From assembly GCA_002104985.1 (NCBI GenBank), contig MCGO01000010.1, forward strand, positions 186,001 through 250,000: a stretch of DNA of 64,000 nt, in the 5' to 3' direction. The stretch is from Rhizoclosmatium globosum (lineage: Eukaryota; Chytridiomycota; Chytridiomycetes; Chytridiales; Chytriomycetaceae). The number at the start of each line of letters is the position of its first letter. The first letter of the stretch is position 1. Shown in pieces: positions 32,383-43,642 of this stretch. The notes under the pieces were generated by a model. That model saw only the letters and a list, made by a program, of their open reading frames with translations. It made no database searches and had not been told where the DNA came from. The position numbers and the translations under genes are program-made.

Positions 32383-35300
32383 TCATAAAGCTTCCAACCC
32401 GCCATACAAAGGTCCCAAAACGCCAACTGGGAACATACCCTCTTTACCAGTCCGCTCATTCTTTCCATATACAAACTCTCCATCACGGAAATTCACGTTG
32501 AATGATACGCGATCACCCTTCTGCACGTGGAGTAAGTCTGAGGATGTGCCCAACACAAGATGGTCATGCAATGCAGTCTCTATGCGATCTCCAGCATCAT
32601 CTGATGCTTTGACGTCGAGCCCTCGGTATAATGTAAGGATTTTCGGTTTTGCAGTTTCGAGAATCTGGTTTGGTCTGGAAGATGAAGAAGGACCGCCAGC
32701 GGTGCTACTACTTCCAATATTCTGATTTGACGGACCTGCGCTGCTACTACTGCTGCCACCTCCTGCATTCGGTGCAACAGCGACTTCCTCGTCTTCCTCT
32801 ACATGCGCTTGTTGTTTTTGACTTTGACTCAAAAGAATGCTTTCTTGCAGAGCGGCAAGGTATTCTGACTCACGCAACACGTCAATCGGAATATCTGACA
32901 AAGTATCTTTCCGGCCTATTGAGTGACTTGTGGACACTGTAGCTTGACTCGCAGTCGTTCGAATGCTTGACTTATGATTGGACAGAGTGATTGGTGCAGA
33001 CGTGTTTAGTTTTGATGGAAGCAGGAATCCGTTCTGTTCTGTGCGGTGGTTCTTGCCCCATACAAGGCCCCTTTCTGCATCTTGTCCAATATCACTAAAT
33101 TGAATCGTAAGTATCGTGGATTCTACAGAGGGGCAAAACTTACTAAATAGTCATCAAGTCTCCCACCTCACAAGCAAGAAACTCATGATTCTTGAGAAAC
33201 GGATAATTATCATGCCGTTCTCGCTTCGCAACCTCAATACACTCAAAAGTTTTGTTGAGAAGCGCAACGATTTGTTCTTGCAACTGTTTCTCTGCTTCAT
33301 TCGTCTCTTTCCCTGAATCCACCTCTCTGTGAGACAGATCTAGATTCATCAATGTCGGCAACCTCGTGATTATTCCTTCTAAGGGCGAGTCAGCTTCAGT
33401 CGTGTCCATTCCGCTAAAATCCTTTGTATTCAACTGCTGTATCCTAACGCTCCTTTCTTGCACGAGACTACCTAAACTTCCTATACTGGTTCTATTGCGG
33501 ACAGGAGACACGGTTGATGAACCATCATCGTCAGTATCGAAACGGTGGCCAGTAGGAAAGAGTCGGATTGATGATGACGTCGTCGAGTTGGGATCAAAAG
33601 AATTTCGCGATGGTGTTGGACCTTGCAGAGACGATGATGGATCAAAAGAGGCTACTGTGGAAGGTTGGAAAAACCCTGTTGATTCATCTCTTTGGACACG
33701 GAGGATTCCAAAACCCGATTTTGTAGCTGGAGCTAAAGTTTGAGGTTGTTGTGTTGGTATAGACGAAGATGCCGATGCTGCCGCTGGTTTTTGACTGATG
33801 TTGGCAAAAAAACTTGGGGTTTGAGTTGGTGACGTGGATGGATTCACGGCCCGAACGTTCAGAACTTTGAAACCACTTCCAGTACTTGCTACTGGGGCAG
33901 ATGCAGCAGGAAGTTGGGGACCCTTGATATGTGATGGTGCTTCATCAGTCCTTCTCACATTGAGAACGCCAAATCCGGTTCGTGGAGCCGTGGGTTCACT
34001 TGTTGGCTGGGAAATTTCATTTGCTGCTATGGGCGGACTGTTGAATATGTTGGGCGCGTTTTCATCACGTTTTACGCCAATCACACCAAACTTTCGCGGT
34101 TGTGCTGTCGTTGAAGATTCTGAGGACGACATGGGCGCAGAAGCATTTAGCGCAGGCAAAGACGATGCACCGGTAGTTCGTGTTTGTGCAAATGTCGTTC
34201 CAGTATTGGAAGCAGGAGGTAAAGAAGCGGTTTCTCTATTTGAGGAACCAGAGACATCAGGGGCACTGCGGAATGCTCCGAATAATGATCTTCCCACAGA
34301 ATTCGCTGACCAAGCGCTAGACGGGCCTTGAGACTGCGTAATTACTGATTGTACGGCGGGTGGTTGTTCACTGGATGATGTTCTTGCGCTTCCTCTTTCT
34401 GCAGTACCAAATAACCCACCAAACCATTTCTTACTAGGCTCTGGAACTTCATCCCCCTTTGCTTCAACAATTATGGGAGAAAATGGGCCTGGTACTAGTG
34501 TATCCACGTAATAACCAAGTTTTGGATAGACTGGCCTGAAAGAAATAGCCATATCGGCATCCAGAACATCACCGCGACAGAAGGTTATCGCAACATTTAC
34601 ACAGTGCTCGACAATAATGTGGCCGTTGACTGTGGGTTGTAGGTCAACAAATTGAGGGAGGGGAAAGTCATGTTGGAATCCGCCTAAACGAATACTGTCA
34701 ATATTTTGCTAGAAGAGAGACAGTTCTGCTTACCAAGTTGAGGGGATGCTATTTCACTGATATCGACATGAGAGTATCCTATTGTTCGCGACGTCCTTTC
34801 AACAGAAAACGATTGAGGTTTCGATGTTGAATGCTCATCACTTTCGCTTGTGGGAGGATGAGGAATAGCGGTTTTGATGGTTTCAGTCCATTCACATGAC
34901 GCTCTCAGGAGACGAAGCAAAGGATTCCAATTTGTGATTCTCAACGTGATGTAATCAGCCGGGGGTAAATTGCCGTTTGCGTCAGGTATTGGAGGCAGTA
35001 TGTTGTGATACTTCGTGAGGGAGATTGTAGCGGTAACTAGGTTGGATTGTTAGTATTCATTGATTCATGATGAGTATTCCACTTCGAGTGTGGAAGTCAT
35101 TCGTCTTCCACCGTAACAATGGTCAAAGGAATACACGACACTCACTTTCACGAACATGGTATTTGACAGACACTGGGATCATTTTTTCGAGTGGTGGTGT
35201 TAGAGTCAATTTCTGAATTATAGCTTCCCGTCCACTAATGACAGTCTCGATTCCAGCTGAAGAAGATATTTTGATGACAACAAAGACGAACGTTGAAGAG

Positions 35301-35914
35301 CCTGCAAGATATGCCTTTCCTGTCGTCTGATCGAGTTCTGGCAGGATGACAGTTTGCGGAAGAGTGTTTGGCAGTGGAATATTGAAGTCAAAGAGCGAGT
35401 CCGAGTCGGCAGAGAGTTTGACAGGCTTCTTGTAGTGCACGAGACGCACGCGCTGACTTACGAGCGGCGTCACGTGCAGGAGCGGGGCAGTGGCGGCGGC
35501 ATCGAGTGGATCGAGGTTGTTGTCCAGGGCAGCAACCTTTGACGGCGGCTGCGGTTCAACGCCCGAGTACAAGGCCACGACGAGCGACACGACTGAGGCT
35601 GAGGCCGAGTTGCCGTTGAAACCACCACCACCACCACCGCCACCGCTTCCTCCAACTCCAACTCCAAATCCTGCACCAACAACAACTCGTCCACGCAAAC
35701 TCAGAAGAGTATCGCTCAGAGGCGCGGCAACGGCAAAGGCCGGTGCTTCGGTTGCCAGATGACCGTGCGCACCAAGGAGAAACCGCCGGCCCGTGCGTGC
35801 ATATCCATCGACTTCCCTTAATGCGATCGGACCTGTCGTTGACGTTGACGTTGCCGTTGACGCTGATGTGTTGAAGAGCAGCGACACTGCCGGCTGTGGT
35901 TGATTGGTCGCCAT
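32383..35914 (-). CDS. Arrestin-like protein with two C-terminal SH3 domains
   Basis: Exons 35146-35914, 34734-35036, 33144-34683 and 32383-33094 (complement) join in frame to 1,107 residues with no break. Residues up to about 260 hold an arrestin-like N-lobe (VVSLVVALYSGVEP; LFDFNIPLPNTLPQTVILPE; FVFVVIKISSSAG), then a C-lobe-like part (ITATISLTKYHNILPPIP; HIIVEHCVNVAITFCRGDVL). A Ser-rich middle contains four related repeats (KFGVIGVKRDE, GFGVLNVRRTDE, GFKVLNVRAVN, GFGILRVQRDE). SH3-1 reads FLACEVGDLMTIYDIGQD...VWGKNHRTEQNGFLLPSKL. SH3-2 reads TALHDHLVLG...LLHVQKGDRVSF...VYGKNERTGKEGMFPVGVL. The gene is divergent from XPA copy 1, 31 bp apart. A membrane-traffic adaptor role is inferred from the domains. 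Confidence 0.7.
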
Positions 35915-35945
35915 TTGTCAAAAGAAAGTTCAAAACGCCAATCGA

Positions 35946-36848
35946 ATGACTGAGGAACGAACACCAACAACGAACCACAATCGCGCAATTGCTCTTGCTC
36001 GAATTGCAAACAGTGCACCTGCTCTGGCAACGGTGAATGCCCCACCACCACTGCCAACGCAGTCATCGTCACAGCAGCAACAGCAACCTCAGAAGCAACA
36101 GCAAAGTCAGGGAACGAAGCGAAAAGGCGGCCTCAATCTCGACTACTGCGAATTCAACCTGGAAACTATGCACGACACTCGTGGTGGCTTCCTTCTCTCG
36201 GACCAGCCAGACGACTTGTCTCAACTGGCTAACTCAGACCTCCGCCAACCCCTGCGCTCTTCAGATCCCCTTCCAAACGACGCCATGTGCGTCGAGTGTG
36301 AAAGCGTGGATGTCTGTGCGGACCTCTTTAAGCACTACGGTGTTGTGGTGTGTCGAAAGTGCCGCGACGAATTCAAAGACAAGTATTCGTTGCTGACAAA
36401 GACAGAGTGTCGTGAAGATTACTTGCTGACGGAGAGTGAATTGCGGGATACCGAGAAACTGCCTTACTGGGTCAAAAAGAATCCACACAAGGATTCTTAT
36501 GCCAATATGCTCCTGTACCTTCGAATGCATGTATGGACATTATATTAATTCATTAAGAATGTGCATTTTAATATCATTCAGGTGGAAGCATTCGCTATCG
36601 CGAAATGGGGATCTTTAGAGAAACTGGATCAAGAATTTGCAAAACGCGAAGAGGAAAAGTCAGTTCGGAAAAAGAAGAAATTCGAAAATAAGCTTGTAGA
36701 GTTGCGTAAAAAGACGCTGACAAGTACCTGGAGGAGGCCAGAAAAGGATCATGTCCATGAATTTGGGGAAAAGGTGGACAAGGGGGACTGTGTCTTTGAG
36801 CAGACGTGTCAAACGTGCGGCATTGTGACCTCGTTTGAAGAAATGTGA
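35946..36848 (+). CDS. RAD14: XPA/Rad14 nucleotide excision repair protein, copy 1
   Basis: XPA verifies DNA damage and scaffolds the excision repair complex. Two exons (35946-36530 and 36582-36848) give 283 residues. After a Gln/Pro-rich N-terminus come LNLDYCEFNLETMHDTRGGF, a C4 zinc finger (CVEC...CRKC around FKHYGVVV), the DNA-binding domain (DKYSLLTKTECREDYLLTES, LRDTEKLPYWVKKNPHKDSY, MLLYLRMHVEAFAIAKWGS) and a Cys pair near the end (CVFEQTCQTCGIVTSFEEM). All expected blocks are present and uninterrupted. A second intact copy lies 13 kb away and shares the intron after RMH. Confidence 0.92.
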
Positions 36849-37064
36849 CATGATAAAAAGACAGAATTCTTGGACCGGAATTGTTAAAAGATTATTGAAT
36901 CGGGACCACCACCATCTCTTTTCAAAGAAACAGACTTAGCACAAAATTATTTAAGCCAATTAATTCATTAATAGGACAGAATGTGTGGCGCCACTCCTTC
37001 AACAACTTTTCATGACAATCTCTGACTGGGAAAGACACAGTTCTCACTATTTACCTCCAAACGC

Positions 37065-37928
37065 ATGATTGACGCACGCGAGAAAGACAGCTTTCGCTCG
37101 AAAGATCGAGACTTGATCGTGCTGGACTCAACCTCAACTATAACTACTAGGCTTGATGTAGCTTCAACTGTCAAACTAGAAACCTCTACAGAGCCTTCAA
37201 TTACCGACATCCCACCAAACCACGCCATCTGGCCCACTGAAGTCCTTATAAAAGATCCCAAAACGTTTCGACATAAGGGAATCATTATTCCCTCCTCCAT
37301 TGAAGGCTTCTCCGGCATCAACTCTCCCCAAATCGGTGCCTCCTCAAATGTCAATCCGGTTGTTATTGTTATCAGCGCAGGTGCGGCTGTTGTCTTTCTC
37401 GCGTTGGCTGGATTCGCGATATATATCAACAAAACGAATCGCGACGGCCGTGAACGAGATCATGAAGCTGGACCACCAGAAATTCAAATGCATGAATTGA
37501 ATGATATTGCAGGAAGAGCGTCAGTTCAAAGTAGTCCTCAGTGAGTCTATTTTTGCCCGCAAAACCCATTCAACTCACACCACAAGCACAGTCCCAAACG
37601 AGTTCCTCACGTTCATTATATCCAAGAAGAAGGCGAACTAGAGAGACACGAAATACAGTTTGGAGAACCAGTTCCATTGTCAGATGAAGCTCATCACCCA
37701 AGCCAAAAACGTCTGAGTTTGACTGCAACCTATCACGAAGCTCCTCCATGCCCACTTCCTCCTATTCTTCATTCAACACTGTCACCTGATACCCATAGCG
37801 TTGAAAAACAACACACACCATCTCCGAACTTGAAAGTCCGATTCTCTGAACCAAAAGCACCTACTGTTATTGAGGCTTTGAGTTTAAATCACTTTAAAAA
37901 CGCAAATGAGGAATCCTCTTTTTCCTGA
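37065..37928 (+). CDS. Single-pass membrane protein, short paralogue of the SAM-domain mucin gene
   Basis: Exons 37065-37540 and 37592-37928 join to 270 residues. The juxtamembrane and membrane region (EVLIKDPKTFRHKGIIIPSS, VVIVISAGAAVVFLALAGFA, IYINKTNRDG) mirrors the gene at 29,211 (MILINPKSRKQKFIPFTS, then IGIVVGVFAVVCAIAGFAIF), and the start of the cytosolic tail is also alike (QMHELNDI versus QMNDLDEI). It lacks the long Ser/Thr stalk and the SAM domain. No signal peptide is visible. The acceptor at CACAG 37,591 is preferred because it keeps the tail open to 37,928. Confidence 0.6.
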
Positions 37929-38547
37929 CAAATGTGAATAACTCATACTCGCTATATGTTAAAGGAATCTAGTAAATAATTTGAAATAAATCTTTGATGT
38001 AAAATGGTGTAGTATTACGAAGAAATGTTACGTTTGGAGAACTAAGAATAAGCCATGACAGATTCTTTCTTCAACTACGCACTGGGTTGGGACTTTGAGT
38101 GTAAATCTGATTCTTACAGTTGACTATTCTTTATTCTGTATTGGTATATTTGATTCAGGACTCATCGATTTATAAAAAAATAGGGATTATACCGTGCAAC
38201 AATTGCATTTCTTGCTTTTTTTGGCAGATGGAACTATACTATATGTCCATTAAGTGAAATTTATATTATTTAATCAACGGACATCCAAATGATGATCGTG
38301 CTTTCTGATGCCAAGAAAAGTGGTGATGGAAGTCCGATAACCAGGTGCACATCAAAGTTCGAGTTTGTCACATACTTAACGGCACATGCAAAAAGAGAGG
38401 TTCATTGGAATCATAGCTTTGTTTTGGATGCAGGAGGCAGTGTTGGCGCATGCAGTCCGAAAACGCATTTAATCTCCAAAAATGTGGCATAAAACGAAGG
38501 GCATTTCTGAATCACAAAACAGCTTCCTTCCCCCCCAAAAATATCGA
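37929..38547. other. AT-rich intergenic region, no gene supported
   Basis: About 620 bases with A/T runs and no frame showing domain, splice or start support. A 67-codon frame at 38,289 has no features. The end of the region (AAAAATATCG just before the ATG) is the leader of the tectonin-like gene. Confidence 0.5.
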
Positions 38548-41500
38548 ATGAAGCTCTTTTTTGCGCTCCTCTCTCTTCTTGCTACGACTGCTCTTACCAC
38601 ATCTGGGCAGCCAGCTTTGATCACTGTCTCCGCCAATGTACCAGCAGATAATTACGTTTTCTCGGCTTCAGCTGCTCCACCAGGAGCAACTTTGGCCCCC
38701 CTTGCAAATAACGATGATGCGAATCAACTCTTAGCTACCAGTGACCAAGTTGGTGTCTTGGAAGATATCAAAAGCTCCATGGTTCAAGGGAAGTTGAATC
38801 TTAACGCTACTGTATTCATGGGGATTGAGCCAACACCTATTGATCCATCATCCGTTTTCTTTCAAGGCGCCGTATTTCACCAACCAACAAGTGACACTGT
38901 TGTCAATAACCCCATCTTTGTGATTAATGCAACGGGCCGTTTTCAGTTTGATGCAAGTATTTTTCTCTTCATGGACGGACTATCTTAACCTACTTTATTT
39001 AAGACAAGCTATGCTGTTAACGTTGCAAGTTTTGTCCCTCCAGCCTCAGCAGATAAGATTGTGGATAATATCTATTTGTCTTCAACCTCCTTTGGAACTG
39101 CGATCTCCTTCACTGTCTCTAATACGTTCAGGTACGATCTAAATAGACCAAGAAAAGCCATCCATGAAATTTGGTATTCTGCAACAGCATATGGAGGCGT
39201 GCTCTCAAATCCGTCAAGGTTTCCGAGATTTCTTGAAGTGAGGGTGTTCACCCTCAAAACTCCCATTGCCTCCTTTGTGTTCATTCTTAAGGACACTACT
39301 CCTTCTGTACCACCAGAAAACTGCACGTTTGTTGTCACACTGGCGAATACGAGAAAGAATGTATCGGCTCCTGTGAATCCTTTTCCAACAGCAACAATTA
39401 AAGTCACAAATGCAAGCCCGTCTTTTCTCCCTCTTACTTTAAGCTCTCAATCTGCTGCTGCCGCAACTGCTACTCCGACTAATATTCTTGCATCAATTTC
39501 TGATTTACCAACAGCTCAATCTTACTTGAATGTGTTGAGTCAGTCTTTTAACGTAACATGGAATTTTGTTGCACAGGCTCAAGTGTCAATAGGAATAATC
39601 TATGCACCCCTTGACTTCAATGCAGGCATCTTGCACAAAGATAACTTTGATAGCAACTCCCAATTAGCCTTGTTGATAACATCGAACAAGTATAATTTAA
39701 GCAAGGGAAAAACTTAAAAAGTTTGAACTAATTTGATTCCACTGAACAGTTCACAAGTATGCCGGGGCCATTTAATGTGTTTCCAAATGTATACTTAGAC
39801 CCTTATTCCATCAGTTACGGTGCATTTGGCTCTGCACAAAACAGAAATGGCTTTGCATTGTCCTTCAAAATGAAAAGTATTAATACGACTGAAACCCTAT
39901 GGTATAGATTGCGTTCAGTGGGAAACTCTCTTGATTTAGATATATACCTGGGACACCACGCGATTTTATTCAACACAATTGAAATATTTGGATTGGATGG
40001 ATTACAAACTATGGATGTTGGAATCACTTGCGCTGCGACAAATGCCGATCCACCCATTGCATTCACGACATGGTCCAGCGGTCCTTCTTCGGCAGCGACA
40101 TCAACTGTTGATGTCATTTCTTTTACAACTTCCACTTTAACTATTCTTTCTTCATCTCCCACAACCGCCACGACTTCAAGTTCAACATCGTCAAGTTCAA
40201 CTTCTTCCACATCCAGCACCTCCTCAACGACTTCGACGACTTCACGTACTACAACAAGTTCTACATCCACTTCTACGTCAAGTAAAACCTCAACGACTAC
40301 AACGACCACAACTACTACTACGTCAACTTCAAGCCCAACTCAAACACAACTGATTGGTATCGCTCGTGATAACACTTTTTGGTACAAAGCAACACTCTCA
40401 TCGCCGTGGAATTACTTGGCCACCGCCGCTAAAGCGATTGACGTATACCAATACTCCTATGGTATATTTGTCCTCGTCGGAACTGACAACACCCTCTACG
40501 AATGTAACACCATCTCCACTTGGTTTCCATGCAAACAAGTACCTGGATCTGGTGCCGTAAAAAGCATTGACGTGCTTTCTGATAAGTCGACATTTGTAGG
40601 TGTTGGGATGGACAACCAATTGTACACTAGATATACGATTACGGGTTCTTGGAGTCTCGTTCCTGGATCGGGATATGTTTTAGACATTACTGTCTTGTCG
40701 AGTGAAGTTCTGCTTGGTACAGCTGTGGATTACACTTTATACACCAAGCAGTCTGTGGATACGCCTTGGGTTTATGTTCCTAATTCTTGTTGCGTTTCAC
40801 GAACCTCGCTTTTCTTGGACGGATCAATTGTTGGAGTTGGTGGTGACGGGGCATTGTATAAAACTGTCAACTTGAATCCAGTAAACTGGGCGAAGGTTGA
40901 GGGATCGGAGACTGTCATTTCTGTAGTACAAATCACGAAATTGTTCCAAGCACCTGTTTTGTTTGGAATAGGTATGGATAATTCAATTTGGGGGAAACCA
41001 ATGTCGTATATCGCCAACTCGTGGCTTCAAGTTCAAGGACCCAATGTGATTGATTTTATTCAGTTGCCAAACAAATCGTTTTTGATGGTAGGAATGGACA
41101 ACAACCTCTATACATGTACGACTCTTCCGATTGCAGCAAATCAGTGTTTGCAGGTTCCGTATTCTGGAGCTGTCAAGAGCATTGATATTCTCGGTGATCA
41201 GACAACAATTTTAGGAGTGGGACTCGACAATCAATTGTATACGCGTGTGGGATTGACAAGTCCTTGGATCCTTGTTCCAAACTCAGGCAGTGTTGTTGAT
41301 ATTACAGTTCTTTCGAATAGCGTGATTCTTGGAACGGCGCCGGATGGCAACCTCTACTCAAAGCAAACACTGACTGCACCTTGGGTTTACATTGCAAACT
41401 CTTGCTGTGTGTCTCGAACCACGCAAATGAATTATGGAGGTCCGATCTTTGGTGTTGGAGGCGATAACGCAGTTTACAAGATGCAGGCATTGGGTTCTGG

Positions 41501-41561
41501 ATGGGATCTTGTGCCAAACTCTAAAGCTGTCAAGAATGTTGTTAATGCACTTATCCTCTGA
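38548..41561 (+). CDS. Secreted tectonin-like beta-propeller protein with Ser/Thr stalk
   Basis: A signal peptide (MKLFFALLSLLATTALTTSG) is followed by two all-beta regions with several Asn-glycosylation sites, a Ser/Thr stalk of about 80 residues (40,080-40,340), and ten short repeats. The repeats share the pattern V-G-x-D-N-x-L-Y-T ... W-x-x-V-P-x-S/G ... V/I-x-D-I (examples GVGMDNQLYTR, GVGLDNQLYTR, VGMDNNLYTC). This is a tectonin/PLL-like propeller pattern; such proteins often bind glycans. The ten units form two five-unit halves. Introns lie at about 38,955-39,002 and 39,690-39,757; the first does not join in frame by one base. There is no membrane segment at the C-terminus, so it is likely secreted or wall-associated. 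A role in surface recognition or adhesion is inferred. Confidence 0.7.
40357..41561 (+). repeat. Internal duplication: two five-unit halves of the propeller
   Basis: The first half (about 40,357-40,930) and second half (about 40,940-41,561) share ordered landmarks: VPGSGAVKSIDVLSD / VPYSGAVKSIDILGD, VLDITVLSSEVLLGTA / VVDITVLSNSVILGTA, WVYVPNSCCVSRT / WVYIANSCCVSRT, and GVGGDGALYK / GVGGDNAVYK. Confidence 0.8.
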
Positions 41562-41630
41562 TTGCTCATTTCCTCTCGCAGTGCCCTGATTTTTTGAAGT
41601 TCCATAAAGTTACCATTTTGTTTTGTTGTG

Positions 41631-42212
41631 ATGTTCGAATACACTATTGACCACGCACACTTTTCAAGTACCAACCGAGCAATCCTCATTCATAAAAAAG
41701 CGAATTCTGGACTTGGCGAGCCAGCAATGTCCGTTCCTGCGCTTGTTCAACGTGTACCTTCAAAGGCAAACTCTCTCACCTTCTTTCTCCTCCGCCGAGA
41801 CGCAACAGCAACCGTAACCTCAAATCAACCGGTCCCTCCGTTCTCAGTCTTATCAATCGGTATCGCATTCATGAATGTTCGTGTCGATTTTGTTGAGTCA
41901 CCAATGGTGTATTCACACGCTCCCTCCCAGATTACGTTATACTTGACCCAAGTTTCTAGGAATCGAGGATCGGAAACTACAGCCACGACAACTCTTGTGT
42001 ATCCACATTTGATCACTGTGAACCCAGAATCGGGGGATATTGAAATCTCCAACTTTAACGGCGGAGATTTAACTCTCTCTGCTTCACGGCGGTCGACTGC
42101 TGTTTGGAGTGTGCAGCTGTTTGGGTTATTTGGTCTCATGGCCGAAGCGCACACGGAGGTGTTTGAGTTTGTGTCGTCAAAGACTGCACGACGGAGGAAA
42201 GTCCAAGACTGA
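41631..42212 (+). CDS. Unknown protein, 193 residues, possible beta-sandwich
   Basis: A single exon from the ATG at 41631 (MFEYTIDHAHFSSTNRAILI) to TGA at 42210. It has alternating hydrophobic strands (VDFVESPMVYSHAPSQITLY, GDIEISNFNGGDLTLSASRR) and ends in a basic cluster. No signal peptide, membrane segment or familiar motif. It sits between the tectonin-like gene and the PAQR pair, convergent to the latter. Confidence 0.5.
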   Translation: MFEYTIDHAHFSSTNRAILIHKKANSGLGEPAMSVPALVQRVPSKANSLTFFLLRRDATATVTSNQPVPPFSVLSIGIAFMNVRVDFVESPMVYSHAPSQITLYLTQVSRNRGSETTATTTLVYPHLITVNPESGDIEISNFNGGDLTLSASRRSTAVWSVQLFGLFGLMAEAHTEVFEFVSSKTARRRKVQD

Positions 42213-42306
42213 AAGTGTATATATGGGAGATGCGAGTATTTATTGCTATGTTGCAGGGATTATAAGAATAGTATTCTCTCTGATTCGTGTGAAGTTTTGA
42301 ATCAGG

Positions 42307-43642
42307 TCACCAAAACCACCAGGGATCGTGCTTGTCGAGGTTGAGAGTCCTTGCGTCGAGAGAACAATCACCATTTAATGAATGCCAGAAGCGAAAGGAT
42401 TCCAAAACGCCAAAGTAATGTACAAGCATCACTCCGAATGTACAAAGGTGCATTATTTGATGTGAGTTTCCCTGCATATTAGATGAGCTTTGGATTAATG
42501 AACTAGGGATATTTACCCAAATATCGAATGTATTGGGGAAAGCCCGTTCTGGGATCTTGTAATGGAATGCGATGGCTGCAGTGACAGCAAACCCAGCAAT
42601 CAAAAAGATGTAGTTTAAGCCCATCGCACGTTGAGTAAAGACAATCTACAAAATAAAGTTTCGTTAATTCGATTTCTACATCTAAGCAATTACAAACCCC
42701 ATATTCAATCGAAATGTGTAGGATGGGGATGATTCCAGAGAACCCAAAAACCATGAACATTCCCAGCCGTAGACCCATATACTTGTGATGAATAAAACGC
42801 TTTGATGTGTTAACAATGACCTAGCATGGTTGGTTGAGCCACAAAAAGTTGAAGCATCCCCAGAGTGCACTTACAGCCGCGAGTCCAAAACACAGAGCAA
42901 ACACAATATAACCTAATTGTGCAGGCTTGTTGCAATAGAACCCATAATACATTGAAGCTAGGAAGCACCCCGCAATATTAATCACAATCCCCACAAAGTC
43001 CGCCATCAAACAGCTATGATTAACTGAATGCGAGTGACAACAGAACGTATGAAACGTTGCCGAGTTCCATAGACAAAGGCAATTGGTCACACTCAACACT
43101 CCAAACACAACCCGGTCTTGCCAACCAACGCCCACGAGATCGGGTCTTGTCATTACTGATCCGAATGTGTATGCTGTTAAGCCGAGGATTATTGGTATTG
43201 CGAGGGCGTGGGAGAGGATGCTGCCTGTTTCGTTGTGTAGATAGAAAAGGGAGGAGAGGCAGTCGCGGATAGATGGCATGATGGGTCGGTACCCGGTGTT
43301 GACGAATGATTCGCCTTGGTACCATGATGGCATTTCTTCTTTTGTGAGGAGAGCTGGTTTTCGCGGAGGCGGCGAAGGGGATGCAAGCTTGGCAAGCCTA
43401 AGGGTGTTGTCTGTGTTGAGGGAGGGGGAGTCGGATGCATTTGTAGAGGGAATGAAAAGGGTCGTGTCTGATGCACTGTGATGGAGAGTATGCCTTTCGT
43501 CCGTGGGACGGGTAGAAGTTGTGACATTCTTGAGAAGTTTTGGGTAGAACTTTGACTTCTGAAGGAGAATATGAAAACACAGCCTCAAATTGTGTGGCAG
43601 TATTTTTACTTTTCTATTTATTCTAAATGAACCACGGATCAT
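42307..43642 (-). CDS. PAQR/ADIPOR-like seven-TM receptor, copy 1
   Basis: The PAQR family includes adiponectin receptors and yeast Izh proteins; members are ceramidase-like hydrolases in the membrane with zinc bound by conserved His. Exons (complement) 42875-43642, 42698-42820, 42517-42645 and 42307-42471 join to 394 residues. Family marks are WYQGESFVNTGYRPIMPSIR before TM1, the LFYLHNETGSILSHAL entry, NSATFHTFCCHS (Ser/His motif I), SVNHSCLMADFVGI with the zinc-region Asp, and NSHQIMHLCTFGVML (the paired C-terminal His). The predicted ATG at 43642 lies inside the last codons of copy 2, so the true start could be further in. All three introns fall at the same places as in copy 2. Confidence 0.85.

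Noticed and set aside
38289..38492. 67-codon frame between the short surface protein and the tectonin-like gene
   Set aside because: No motif, no splice partner, AT-rich context.
39815..40309. Val/Glu-rich minus-strand frame
   Set aside because: Antisense of the Ser/Thr stalk of the tectonin-like gene.
40080..40340. Ser/Thr microsatellite as a mobile-element trace
   Set aside because: It is in frame and encodes a stalk of a secreted protein; no terminal repeats or transposase are present. No mobile element was found in the window.
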